DNA from: Deltaproteobacteria bacterium
Lineage (GTDB): Bacteria > Myxococcota_A > Polyangia > Polyangiales > Polyangiaceae
DNA: 64,000 nt
Assembly: GCA_016875405.1 (NCBI GenBank)
Contig: VGRJ01000004.1
Coordinates: forward strand, 1-64,000
Reading direction: 5' to 3'
Shown here: positions 17,425 through 27,000 of the stretch, in pieces
Numbering within the stretch: the stretch's first letter is position 1
How the letters are laid out: each line of letters begins with the position of its first letter
The notes under the pieces: generated by a model
What the model was told of the DNA's origin: nothing
Databases searched by the model: none
Seen by the model: only the letters and a program-made list of their open reading frames with translations
Position numbers and translations under genes: made by a program

Positions 17425-17957
17425 GGAGCGAGCTGGATCTCCACGCGACGGTCACGAGCCCAACCGGCGTCGTCGGTGCCGGTCGCGTCGAGCTCGCCAC
17501 GCGAGGTCGTCCCGACGCGGTCTTCCCCGAGGCCAGCCTTGCGGAGCAACGTCGCGACCGAGCCGGCGCGGCGCTGTCCGAGCGCGAAGTTGTACTCCTC
17601 TTCGCCGCGGGGGTCGGCGTGGCCGACGATGTGGAGGTTCTTGCCCTTGCCTGGACCTTCGAGAAAGCAGCGAGCGATGACGTCGATCACGCGGCGCGCG
17701 TCGGCGCCGATCGACGACGAGTTGAAGTCGAAACGCGCCTCAGGGAGGTCGCACATCTTGGCGATCTTGTCGTCGACGGCAGCGGTGGCGCGGTTCGCGT
17801 CGTCATCCTTCGTCGCATCGGCCGGAGGCTTCGCGGCGTCGTCGGGCTTCTTGGTCGTCGCAACCTCGTCGACCTTGTCCGTCGAGACGGGCGGCTTCTT
17901 GGGGCAGCCGGTAGCGAGAGTGCCGAAGAGCAGCGCGGAGGCAAGTCGCAGACGCAT
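17421..17957 (-). CDS. pal: Peptidoglycan-associated lipoprotein Pal
   Basis: 178 residues from ATG 17957, chosen because AAAGGA lies 8 bases upstream and the leader MRLRLASALLFGTLATGC is a clear lipoprotein signal (acylated Cys18). A Lys/Asp/Ala linker precedes the OmpA-like domain, with FDFNSSSIG, HIVGHADPRGEEEYNFALGQ (peptidoglycan-binding NxxLxxxR region), and RDRRVEIQL. It anchors the outer membrane to the cell wall. It is the first gene of the operon here, upstream of tolQ, rather than last as in E. coli. Confidence 0.94.
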   Translation of the reverse strand: MRLRLASALLFGTLATGCPKKPPVSTDKVDEVATTKKPDDAAKPPADATKDDDANRATAAVDDKIAKMCDLPEARFDFNSSSIGADARRVIDVIARCFLEGPGKGKNLHIVGHADPRGEEEYNFALGQRRAGSVATLLRKAGLGEDRVGTTSRGELDATGTDDAGWARDRRVEIQLAP

Positions 17958-18152
17958 CGTCGTTTTCCTTTGCGAGCCGAGGGAGGGAGCGCGAGGCAGA
18001 CCTCCTCGAGCGACGAGGTCGTTAGCACGACGCCTCTCGACCGGGCACCTTTTCGCGCGCTCGTGGCACGCCCCGAAAACGCTCGGCCCGCAGCGTTTGT
18101 TCCATGGCCCGGAGGGGCACCGAGCGCACATGCGGTCACGAGTACGGCGCCT

Positions 18153-18953
18153 TCACGGAGCCGTCGCGAGGTGACGCTCGAGCGCGGCGACGAGGCCTGC
18201 GACGGTGCTCTCGCTAGACGTGACAGAAATCAATAGACCAGCGGCAAGGGCGGCCTCCGTCGTCACCGGTCCGATGCTCGCGAGCGTCAGGCGCGAGAGC
18301 ACCTCACGCGCCTCGACCCCGAGGAGCGACGCGAGCGCCCTCGCCGAGCTCGCGGACGTGAGGAGCACCGCGTCCACCGCGGCGAGCGTCTCGAGGAGCG
18401 ACGCCCGACGCGCACGCGTCGCCTCCACGGTTCGATAGACCGGGAGCACGTCGACCTCGACCCCCGCCCGACGGAGCGCCTCGGGGAGCGCCTCGCGCCC
18501 GTCGAGCGCTCGCGGGAAGAGCACCCGCCTCGGCCTCGGCTCGAGCGCGAGGATCGCGTGGGCCAGCTCCTCGGCGACGAACCGTTCGGCGACCACGGCA
18601 GCGCGCACGCCCCGACGTTCGAGCTCGACGCTCGTCGCAGGCCCGACGGCCGCGATCCGGACGTTCGCGAGCAACGCCCCGAAGGGACGAGCGAGGCCGC
18701 CGAGTGCCTCCTCGAAGAACCCGACGCCGTTGGCGCTGGTGAACGCGACGACGTCGTAGCTCCTCGACGCGAGCGCGTCGGCCGCGACGGCGAGAACGGA
18801 CGGTTCGAGGACAGGCTCGACGTCGATGAGCGGGAAGGCCACGGGGATCGCACCGCGCGCCGCGAGCAGCGTGACGGTGGAGGCGGCCTGTCGGGGCGAG
18901 CGAGCGACGAGCACCCGCACCCCTGCAAGCGGACCTGGCGCGCCTCGACTCAT
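18153..18953 (-). CDS. hemD: Uroporphyrinogen-III synthase
   Basis: 266 residues from ATG 18953; the frame stays open a further 20 codons upstream. The layout fits HemD: GVRVLVARSPRQAAS at the start, IDVEPVLEP, DVVAFTSANGVGFF, VRIAAVGPATSVEL, VDVLPVYRTVEA, AVLLTSASSAR and TLASIGPVTTEAAL. HemD turns hydroxymethylbilane into uroporphyrinogen III. HemD sequences vary greatly, but these landmarks and divergence from hemB make the call firm. The 97-base gap to hemB should hold both promoters. Confidence 0.9.
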   Translation of the reverse strand: MSRGAPGPLAGVRVLVARSPRQAASTVTLLAARGAIPVAFPLIDVEPVLEPSVLAVAADALASRSYDVVAFTSANGVGFFEEALGGLARPFGALLANVRIAAVGPATSVELERRGVRAAVVAERFVAEELAHAILALEPRPRRVLFPRALDGREALPEALRRAGVEVDVLPVYRTVEATRARRASLLETLAAVDAVLLTSASSARALASLLGVEAREVLSRLTLASIGPVTTEAALAAGLLISVTSSESTVAGLVAALERHLATAP

Positions 18954-19013
18954 GACGTCCACGACGCGCGAGTTTACACCGCGCGCACGACGCTGCGGCG
19001 CTCGACGCCTCAA

Positions 19014-19023
19014 CCCCCCCCCC
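19014..19023. repeat. Ten-base homopolymer C tract in the hemD-hemB gap
   Basis: Ten consecutive C lie between the divergent hemD (start 18953) and hemB (start 19051), 27 bases upstream of hemB. The tract is in the probable promoter zone, where length changes could alter expression. I see no convincing -35/-10 pair; a -10-like TATGCT at 19039-19044 is very close to the hemB start. Confidence 0.7.
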
Positions 19024-19050
19024 TCGCTGAGTCTTTGCTATGCTCCCGTC

Positions 19051-20034
19051 GTGTTCCCGGCCCAACGACCTCGCCGTCTGCGCTCCACCTCCGCGATCCG
19101 CCGCCTCGTGAGCGAGACGTCCCTCGCCCCTGACGACCTGATCCTGCCGCTGTTCTTCTCCGCGACGAAGGACGAGCCTCACCCGGTCGCGACGATGCCG
19201 GGGGTCTCTCAGCTCCCCGTGAGCCACGCGGCGCGGGTGGGCCGAGAGGTCACCGAGCTCGGCCTCGGCGGCGTCATCCTCTTCGGACTCCCCGCGACGA
19301 AGGACTCGCACGGATCGGGAGCGTGCGATCCGGAGGGGCCGGTCCCGCGAGCCATCGCCGCGATGAAGGAGGCGAGCCCTGACCTGCTCGTCATCACCGA
19401 CGTGTGCGTCGACGAGTACACGGACCACGGCCACTGTGGGATCCTTCGCAAGACGAGCCACGGGGTCGAGGTCGACAACGACGCGACGCTCGACGTGCTC
19501 GCGGAATCTGCGCTGTGTCACGCGCGCGCCGGGGCCGACATCGTGGCCCCGAGCGACATGATGGACGGCCGCGTCGCGGCGATCCGGGACGCGCTCGATG
19601 ACGAGGGCTACGAAGGCACCGCGATCCTCTCGTACTCGGTGAAGTACGCATCCTCATTCTACGGCCCCTTCCGCGACGCCGCGGACTGCGCGCCGAAATG
19701 CGGCGATCGCGCCGGCTACCAGATGGACCCAGCGAACGGTCGGGAGGCGCTCCGCGAGGCGCGCCTCGACGAAGAGGAAGGCGCGGACATGCTGATGGTC
19801 AAGCCAGGGCTCCCCTACCTCGACGTGGTCGCGCGGGTGAGGCAGGCGACGACGCTTCCGCTCGGCGTCTACAACGTAAGCGGCGAATACGCGATGCTGA
19901 AGGCGGCCGCCGCAGCAGGCATGCTCGACGAGCGACGCGCGGTGCTCGAGGCGCTGACGAGCTTCCGGCGCGCAGGCGCGGACTTCATCCTCACCTACCA
20001 CGCGCTAGATGCGGCTCGATGGCTCGGCGCCTGA
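19051..20034 (+). CDS. hemB: Delta-aminolevulinic acid dehydratase (porphobilinogen synthase)
   Basis: 327 residues from GTG 19051, where homology-like sequence begins (RPRRLRSTSAIRRLVSET). Schiff-base lysines are in SYSVKYASSFYGP (Lys198) and MLMVKPGLPYLD (Lys251). The metal loop is DVCVDEYTDHGHCG: Cys119, Asp121 and Cys129, so the middle Cys of the fully zinc-type loop is Asp. The enzyme joins two aminolevulinate molecules into porphobilinogen. It overlaps the next lipoprotein gene by 16 bases. Confidence 0.96.
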   Translation: MFPAQRPRRLRSTSAIRRLVSETSLAPDDLILPLFFSATKDEPHPVATMPGVSQLPVSHAARVGREVTELGLGGVILFGLPATKDSHGSGACDPEGPVPRAIAAMKEASPDLLVITDVCVDEYTDHGHCGILRKTSHGVEVDNDATLDVLAESALCHARAGADIVAPSDMMDGRVAAIRDALDDEGYEGTAILSYSVKYASSFYGPFRDAADCAPKCGDRAGYQMDPANGREALREARLDEEEGADMLMVKPGLPYLDVVARVRQATTLPLGVYNVSGEYAMLKAAAAAGMLDERRAVLEALTSFRRAGADFILTYHALDAARWLGA

Positions 20035-20420
20035 TCCTCGCCGCGCTGCTCTTCGCGACCGGCTGCGGAAGTCCCCCGCCGACGATCTGCAAGCGGCCCC
20101 TCACCGACGAGCCCGTGCCCTTCAAAGAGGGCACGATCGAGGACGGCGTCTACATGACCTCCGACTGGGACGGCGCGCTTCTCCCCTTCCCGGGCGGCAC
20201 CTACTACGAGCTTCACCACGGCCTCGGAGAGCGCCCGCGGTGGTGGACCTGCTGGGTCTCGTTCGCGCCGAATGGCGTCGCGAGTGGCTCGGTGGCGCAG
20301 GCAGCCGGCAACGAGGTCGAGCTCAAGGCGATCGACGGGGAGACACTCACCGTCATGAACGGCACCTGCGTCGACTTCTGGCTGCTGTGCTCGGCAGGCG
20401 TCGGCGACGTCACCCCTTGA
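20019..20420 (+). CDS. Small hypothetical lipoprotein
   Basis: 133 residues from ATG 20019, inside the last codons of hemB in another frame. The leader MARRLILAALLFATGCGS is a classic lipoprotein signal with acylated Cys16. The mature part has paired Trp and Cys residues (WWTCWVSFAPNG, NGTCVDFWLLC) and reads as a small beta domain. No family recognised. The overlap suggests coupling to hemB translation. Confidence 0.75.
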   Translation: MARRLILAALLFATGCGSPPPTICKRPLTDEPVPFKEGTIEDGVYMTSDWDGALLPFPGGTYYELHHGLGERPRWWTCWVSFAPNGVASGSVAQAAGNEVELKAIDGETLTVMNGTCVDFWLLCSAGVGDVTP

Positions 20421-20445
20421 GATCGCGCGTCGACGCGAGCCCCTC

Positions 20446-21474
20446 CTAGAAGCGGCCGCGCAACCCGACGCTGCCCGGTCCGACGAGCGGCTCGACCCGC
20501 AACGCGGCGGCCACGAGCGCCGGAGCCGGCAAGAGGAGGCTCACGACGGCGACAGCCGCGCCTGCTCCAGCGAGCGCGAAGCTCCCGGTCGAGGCGTGAG
20601 CGAGCAAGAGCGAGCGCTCCGCCGTCGCGCGCATCGAATCGTCCCGGCACACGAGATCGGGGCACACGGCCTTGACGTCGTCGGCGGCAGCGAGCGAGAG
20701 CGCGCCGGTCACCGACCCCGCGAGGAGCCCTGCGCCGGCAAGACTGACGCCTGTCAAGAACAGCGGCGAGGCGAAGGGTGAAGACCCGGGCGCGACCTCC
20801 GACATAGGCCTCGCGGCGGTCGTCTTCACCGCCGCGGGCTTTTTCGCCGCGACCGGCCGCGCCTCGGGAGCAAACGCGAGCGTGACGGACCGCTGCTCGC
20901 GCTCGGCGAGCGAGACCTCGAGCGGTGCAGCCACGAACCCTGGGACTTTTCCGACGATGCGATGATTTCCGGGGTCGACGCGTCGCGGCAGGCCGAGCGC
21001 CGCGCTCGGCAAGGCGACACCATCGAGCTCGAGCGCGGGCGTCGCGCCCTCGGGCAGACCGGTCAGCTCGATCTTGAGCGACGGGATCCGCTCTCCGACC
21101 GTCCGCTGCAGCTCGTCGGCTTTGGCTCGCGCCTCGCGGATCTGCGGGCTCTCGCCGGGCCTTGTCGCGATGCGCGAGACCTCGAGCAGCCGATCGCGCG
21201 CCTCGACGAGCCGGCCGAGCTTCTCGAGCGCGAGGCCGACCGCGAGGCGGGTCGAGGTGACGCCGACGAGCGCGTCCGCACCTTCGAAGTCCTTTAGCGC
21301 CCCCACCGAATCGCCCTGCTTGAGCCGCTCGTACCCGCGGTCCATCAGCCCGCGAGCCGTCTCGCGATCGGCCGCGGTGGGCTCGGCGTGAGCGATCGAC
21401 GGCGTGAAGGCGAGGAGGCTCGACGCGACCAGCGCCGCCATCACCGTAGCCTTAGGACGAACGAGCGTGCTCAT
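20446..21474 (-). CDS. Exported TPR/PEGA-like membrane protein
   Basis: 342 residues from ATG 21474. A signal peptide ends at AHAEPTAA. Next come helical TPR-like repeats (ARGLMDRGYERLKQGDSVGA, LAVGLALEKLGRLVEARDRL), a PEGA-like beta domain (SLKIELTGLPEGATPALELD, cut for length, then GNHRIVGKVPGF), a Lys/Ala/Pro linker and two C-terminal membrane helices (FLTGVSLAGAGLLAGSVTGA; STGSFALAGAGAAVAVVSLL) separated by a loop with Cys-x4-Cys. Proteins of this form often follow Hanks kinases in Polyangia, as here (44 bases after the kinase). Function unknown. Confidence 0.8.
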   Translation of the reverse strand: MSTLVRPKATVMAALVASSLLAFTPSIAHAEPTAADRETARGLMDRGYERLKQGDSVGALKDFEGADALVGVTSTRLAVGLALEKLGRLVEARDRLLEVSRIATRPGESPQIREARAKADELQRTVGERIPSLKIELTGLPEGATPALELDGVALPSAALGLPRRVDPGNHRIVGKVPGFVAAPLEVSLAEREQRSVTLAFAPEARPVAAKKPAAVKTTAARPMSEVAPGSSPFASPLFLTGVSLAGAGLLAGSVTGALSLAAADDVKAVCPDLVCRDDSMRATAERSLLLAHASTGSFALAGAGAAVAVVSLLLPAPALVAAALRVEPLVGPGSVGLRGRF

Positions 21475-21518
21475 GCGTTCTTCGACCTTACCACCGCCCT
21501 CGCCGCTCTCGCGAACGT

Positions 21519-22976
21519 TCAGAAGCCGTAATTGCCGCGAGTTGGTTGCGCGCTCGCGGGGCGCGGCGTCCCGGCGGGAGCCGTGACGGGCGACGGGCGC
21601 GCGGAAGGCGCGGTGACGGCCGGAAGCGTCGCAGGTTGAGCTGCGCTCGCGACCGGTGGCAACGGAGCCCTCTCGCTGGCAGTGCTCGCGGCGGGGCTTG
21701 ACGACGCGGCCACCTCGGTCGCGCTCAGCGTGCTCGTCGGCGCGGCCTCCGACTCTGCGGCGCGCGGAGCCTCGACCGAGGCGGAGGTCGGCGACGAGAG
21801 CGACAGCCCGGAGCGCGCCGATGCGGAGTCCTCGCGCGCCCGGCCCGCGCGTCCGACGACGACGAGCGCCGCGAGCGCCGACGCCGCGATGACAGCTCCG
21901 AGCACCACGCGCGTCGTGCGTGCCCTTCCGGAGCGTGGCGGCGTTAGGCCGACGTCCGACGACGCGCCGGCGAGCGTGCCCGGAGCCGGCGGGTCGTCGA
22001 GCGACGTCGGGGCCGCGATGCACGACGACGGTAGCGTCGAGGGACCGAGCCCCACCTTGGTCCGCGGCGTTTGCTCGCGGGACGCGCGGCGGCTCTCGGC
22101 GAGCGTATCCTCGAAGCCACCCCCGTGCGGGTCCGCGAGCAGGGCAAACGTATGCGCGAGCTCGCGCGCGGACGCGAAGCGGTCGGCTGGATCGCGGGCG
22201 AACGCACGCGCGAACCAGGCGTCGACCGCAGCACCGAGCTCGGCCCGATGACGACTGGGCGGCTCGAATTCGCCGCGAAGGAGCTGGGCGCAGAGGACGC
22301 CGAGCGTCTTGCCGGGGAAGGGATACTCTCCGGTGAGGCACTGATATGCCGTGACGGCGAGCGCCCACAGGTCCGCGCGCTCGTCAGCCTCAGCCGCCGA
22401 GGTGAAGAGCTCCGGGCTCATGAACTCCGGGGTCCCGATCAACGTCCCCGGGCTCGTGAGGCCTTCGAGGACGGGCAGGCTCGCCTGCTTCGCGATGCCG
22501 AAGTCGAGCACCTTGCAGAAGACCCCGTCGTCGCTCTTCGACACGAACACGTTCTCGGGCTTGATGTCGCGGTGCACGATGCCGAGCTCGTGCGCGCGGC
22601 GCAGCGCTCGTGCCACCTGCAGGACGATGTCGGCCGTGTCACGAAGTGCGAGGGGGCCAGCCTCGAGCATGTCCCACAGGCTCTGACCCTCGAGCAGCTC
22701 CATCACGATGAAGGGCGTGCCGTCGTCGGTCACTCCGCGGTCGAAGGTCTGCACCACGTGCGGGCTCTTGATCCTCGCCGCCACCGAAGCCTCGCGCTCG
22801 AACCGCTTCACAATGTCGGGGTGCTGGGCCGCGAGCTCGGCCGAGATGAACTTCACCGCGACCTCGGTTCCCAGGGTCAGGTGGTCGGCGACCCAGACCT
22901 TGCCCATCGCGCCCTCGCCGAGCGGGCGCGAGAGTTTCACGTTCGCATTGACCTGGATTCCAGCCGCGAGTTCCAC
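21519..22976 (-). CDS. Transmembrane Hanks-type Ser/Thr protein kinase
   Basis: 485 residues, GTG start. The kinase domain (about 14-275) is complete: glycine loop LGEGAMGKVW, Lys42 in VAVKF, HRDIKPEN, DFGIAK and GTPEFMSPE. A linker leads to one membrane helix (VVLGAVIAASALAALVVVG, about 362-382) and an outside Ala/Ser/Pro-rich tail ending in NYGF with no sensor domain. It should be active. The tail may simply span the periplasm or cell wall. It follows tsaD by 43 bases and precedes the TPR/PEGA-like gene, probably its functional partner. Confidence 0.93.
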   Translation of the reverse strand: MELAAGIQVNANVKLSRPLGEGAMGKVWVADHLTLGTEVAVKFISAELAAQHPDIVKRFEREASVAARIKSPHVVQTFDRGVTDDGTPFIVMELLEGQSLWDMLEAGPLALRDTADIVLQVARALRRAHELGIVHRDIKPENVFVSKSDDGVFCKVLDFGIAKQASLPVLEGLTSPGTLIGTPEFMSPELFTSAAEADERADLWALAVTAYQCLTGEYPFPGKTLGVLCAQLLRGEFEPPSRHRAELGAAVDAWFARAFARDPADRFASARELAHTFALLADPHGGGFEDTLAESRRASREQTPRTKVGLGPSTLPSSCIAAPTSLDDPPAPGTLAGASSDVGLTPPRSGRARTTRVVLGAVIAASALAALVVVGRAGRAREDSASARSGLSLSSPTSASVEAPRAAESEAAPTSTLSATEVAASSSPAASTASERAPLPPVASAAQPATLPAVTAPSARPSPVTAPAGTPRPASAQPTRGNYGF

Positions 22977-23019
22977 GCGTCACCCACAGTACCACACGCG
23001 CGCAGGCGGAGCCGAATCG

Positions 23020-24099
23020 CTAACGTAACCCGCGGCCCTTCCGGGTGACCCTCGGGAGCTCGGTGACGGTCATCGGAGCGAGGGCGAAATCGGCGGTCCG
23101 TCCCGCGACGAATTTCGCGGCGCCTGCGAAGGCGATCATCGCGGCGTTGTCGGTGCAGTTGCGGGGCGATGGCGCGACGAATCGAAGCCCGCGGAGCCCG
23201 CAGGCCTCGGCCATGCGAGCGCGGAGCTCGCGGTTGCACGCGACGCCGCCGGCCACGACGACGGTGTCGACGCCCTCGCGCCGTGCGGCTCGCAGCGTCT
23301 TCGTCACGAGCGTGTCGACCACCACGCGCTGAAACGCCGCGCACGCATCCGCGACCGCCTCATCGCCGTCGAGGGAGCCGGCCTCGAGGCGGCGCGCGAT
23401 GGCGCTCTTCAAGCCCGAGAAGCTCAGCTCGAGCGAGTCGCGGTGAGCCATCGGCGGCGTGAGCGGAAAGCTCCTCGACGGGTCTCCGGACGCCGCGAGC
23501 CGGTCGATGACGGGCCCTCCCGGATAGCCGAGCCCGAGGAGCTTCGCGACCTTGTCGAACGCCTCTCCGACCGCGTCATCCCGCGTCGCACCGAGCTCGT
23601 GGATCGACTCCGCGAGCGGCCCCTCGCAACGGTACAGGGCACTGTGCCCACCCGAGACGAGCAGCCCGACAAACGGATACGGCGGGGATGCGACCGCGTC
23701 GTCGCCACGCCGCAAGAACGGAGACAGAAGGTGCCCGACGAGGTGGTCCACTCCGACGAGCGGCCGGTCCGCCGCCCAGGCGAGCCCCTTCGCGGCCTGA
23801 ACGCCGACGAGCAAGGCGCCGATGAGTCCCGGTCGATGCGTGACGGCGATCGCGTCGACGTCCGCGAGCCGAATCCCAGCCTCCGTGAGCGCGTGCTCGA
23901 CGACCGGAACGACCGCGCGCACGTGATCGCGCGCAGCGAGCTCGGGCACCACCCCACCGAAGGGTGCGTGAAGTGCGATCTGGCTTCGGACCACGTCGGA
24001 GAGTACGAGCCCGTCGACGTCGACCACGGCCGCGGCGGTCTCGTCGCACGAGCTCTCGATCCCGAGGACGAGGGGACCTCGCGCCTGCAGCTCGCTCAC
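23020..24099 (-). CDS. tsaD: tRNA N6-adenosine threonylcarbamoyltransferase TsaD
   Basis: 359 residues from GTG 24099. ASKHA-fold signatures are clear: LVLGIESSCDETAAAVVD at the N terminus, [25 protein letters not shown]-like HRPGLIGALLVG, metal site DHLVGH, LVSGGHSALY, DDAVGEAFDKVAKLLGLGYP and VVAGGVACNRELR. TsaD performs the final step of t6A37 formation in ANN-decoding tRNAs. The gene overlaps the stop of the giant TPR gene (GTGA), so an essential gene is coupled to a large exported protein. Confidence 0.97.
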   Translation of the reverse strand: MSELQARGPLVLGIESSCDETAAAVVDVDGLVLSDVVRSQIALHAPFGGVVPELAARDHVRAVVPVVEHALTEAGIRLADVDAIAVTHRPGLIGALLVGVQAAKGLAWAADRPLVGVDHLVGHLLSPFLRRGDDAVASPPYPFVGLLVSGGHSALYRCEGPLAESIHELGATRDDAVGEAFDKVAKLLGLGYPGGPVIDRLAASGDPSRSFPLTPPMAHRDSLELSFSGLKSAIARRLEAGSLDGDEAVADACAAFQRVVVDTLVTKTLRAARREGVDTVVVAGGVACNRELRARMAEACGLRGLRFVAPSPRNCTDNAAMIAFAGAAKFVAGRTADFALAPMTVTELPRVTRKGRGLR

Positions 24100-27000
24100 C
24101 GACCACCCGCTCCCGCACGAGCGGCGAGCTCCGCCGCAATGCTCCGGACACGCGGCTCCTCGTCCGAGGCCCCGAGAGCTCGAGCCACCTCGACCGCGCG
24201 TGCGGGTGCGCGCGCGAGGAGCGCCCGCAGCGCCGCTTCGCGCACGAGCGCGAACGAATCCGTGCGCGCCACGCGCTCGAGCTCCGCTGCTACCCTCGCC
24301 GACACCGTCGCATCAGTCACCTCGCTGGCGCCGAGCACCTCGGCCGCGCGAGAACGAATCGTCCAGTCCTCGCGGTGCCCGAGCAACCCCAACACCGCGA
24401 GGACGAGCTCCGCGCCGGATGCGCGCTGGAGCGCTCCGAGGGCGACGCGGCAGGCAATGGCGTCCGACGGGTCGAGGGCCGCGAGGAGCGCCATGTGCGC
24501 CTCGGGCTCGGCTCGGCGCGCGAGCAGCTCGATCGCGCGACGACGCAGCGACGCGTTCGGGTGCCGCACGAGCGACGCGAACGAGGAGACGTTGACGCGC
24601 GTCAACTGCTCGAGCCAAGCATCGAGCGCCGCGTCCGTCGTGCCACCCAGAGGCGGCGCGAGGAGCTCCGCGAGCCGGGTCGAGAGCGTCCTGGCGACGA
24701 GCTCGGCGCCTTCCGACGAGCTGCGGGTGAGGCTCACGGCCGCCCTCCCGAGCGAGTCCGTCATCACCGTGAGAGCGCGGACTTCCTCCTCGCGCGAATA
24801 CCCGGCGGGCACGAGGCTCGCGAGCGCTGCGGGCAACGAGCCCTCGACCCCCTCGGAGTCGAGCGCTCTCGGAGGCCGACGAACCTCGCCGACCACGAGA
24901 GCCGTGAGCGCGCCGAGGGCGACCTTCCGCGTCCGCAGCTCGTCGGACCAAAAAGCCCGCGCGAGCAGCGCCGACACGTCTTCCGGGGGCGCCGCGTCCG
25001 CGCCGAGACGAGCCGTCGCGCGCGCGCCGACCTCCATGCGCACGAGCGCGACCAGCGCGGCGAGCGCGACCGTGGGCTCCCGGGCCTCGGCGAGGGCGAG
25101 GAGCACCGATCGGTGACCTCGATCCCCGAGCTCGCCAAGCGCCGCAGCCGCCGCAGCCCTGACCCTGGGCCCGGCATCGGGGGCCTCGGCCAGCTTCGCG
25201 ACGAGCGCCGCATGGCGCGGCTTCTTGGTGAGGCCGAGCGCCGCCAAGGCCCGCACGTCCGAACCGCCTCTCTCGACGAGCCGAGCGAGCAGCGCCTCGG
25301 CCTTCGGATCGTCGAGCCTGACGACCGCCCAGGTCGCCGCGACGGCAACGGGATCGTTGGCGGGCGCGGCCAGCGCCGGGTCGGCCGGCGCGAGGAGCTG
25401 CTGATACCGCGGGAGCAGCGCGGCATCGGCAAGCCCGGCGCACGCGAGCATCGCCTTGACCCGAAGTTCGACCTCGGCGCGCCCTGTCGCGAAGCTGAAG
25501 AGCGCGGGCCCGGCGCCCTTGTTGCGCACGTGCGACAGCACCTCGATGGCGACGCGTGCCTGTCCGCCCGCGTCGTCCGACAGCGCGTCGAGCAACGGCT
25601 TGACGGCTCGGGCACCAAGCGCCGCGAGCTCCGCTCGAGCCCGCGCGCCCTCCTCGTCGTTGCCATACCTCGCAAGGCGAACGAGCGGCGCCGCGAGGTT
25701 GCCGTAAAGCTCGACGAGCAGACGGCGGTAGACCGGCTTCTGCGGGTTCGACAGCGCGACGGGCAAGAGCTCCCGCTCGAGGGCGTCGAGCGTTCCGCGC
25801 CCGAGATGAAGCTGCATCGCGAGGCGCGTCGCTCGGACCACGAACTCCTCGTCCCTCGACGAGCGGATCACGAGCCGATAGAGGCGGTCGGCCTCCTCGA
25901 ACTCGCCTCGCGACACGGCGAGCTCCGCGAGGTCGAAGTGCGCCTTGAAGAGCCGCGGGTCCTTGGTGATCGCCTTGCGCAGCTCGCGCATCGCACGGTC
26001 GAGATCCTGTCGACGACGGTGCATCGCAGCGAGGCGGTAGTGCCCCTCCGCGTCGTCGGGCGACAGCTCGAGCGCACGCGACGCGTACTCGACCGCGTCG
26101 TCGTCTCGATAGAGCTCGGCCGCATGCTGAGCCATGCGCTGATAGTGTTCGCGCGCTTTCTTCGGGTCAGCCTCGACCAGCTTCGCGAGGACCTCGATCG
26201 CCCCGCCCAAATCGCGAGCGAGCACCAGGGTTCGCTCGAGCGCGAGCAGCGAGCCGACGTCGCCCGGTGCCGCAGCAAGGACGCGGCGCAGGGTAGCGAC
26301 CGCATCGGGGATGCGCCCCAACCGGCGCTGCACCTCGGCGAGCAGGCGCCCGGCCTCGAGATCGGGCGGGGCACCTTCGAGCTTTGTGCGGAGCGGCTTC
26401 ACGTGAGCGTCGAGCTCGCGCAGGATCCCCCAGAGGCTGACGAGGTGCGTCCGCGCCTCACGCGCAAGGAGCGCGTCGTCCCCCGCCGCGGCGAGGAGCT
26501 CCTCCCAGATCGCGAGAGCCTCGCGGTAGCGCGCCTGATGGGCGAGCGATCCATTGCTCGAGCGCTCAAGCGCCGCAGCGAGGGCCTTTCGGTAACGCGC
26601 AGCCTTCCCAGGCGGTGAGCTCTTGACCGCCTCTCGAAGCGTCTCGAGCGCCTCGGCCTGGAGCTCGTGGTCGAGGTACACGTCACCGAGGAGCAAGAGG
26701 CCATCGGCGCGCGACGGCGTCACGACGAGCAGCTTGCGCCAGGTCGCGAGCGCTCGCGCGCGATCCCCCGCCTGGAAGTAGCGATCTCCGAGCTCGACGA
26801 GGTGTCGCGGATCCCCGTTGGCGGCCCCCGCGAGGCGCTCGAGCACACGGAGGGCTCGCGCCGGCTCCTCGAGGCGCTCGTAGAAATCGGCGACGGTCGC
26901 GAGCGTGTCGGCGCGATCGGAGGAGCGTCGCTCGAGATCCGCCACCAGCGCGAGCGCCTTCGCGCGCTCGCCACGTTGAAGCCAGGTCTCAGCGAGCTCG

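Noticed and set aside
20446-22368. A 640-codon minus-strand frame covering the TPR/PEGA-like gene and part of the kinase
   Set aside because: The first 298 codons overlap the kinase in a different frame and are Arg-rich; the signal peptide at ATG 21474 marks the true start.
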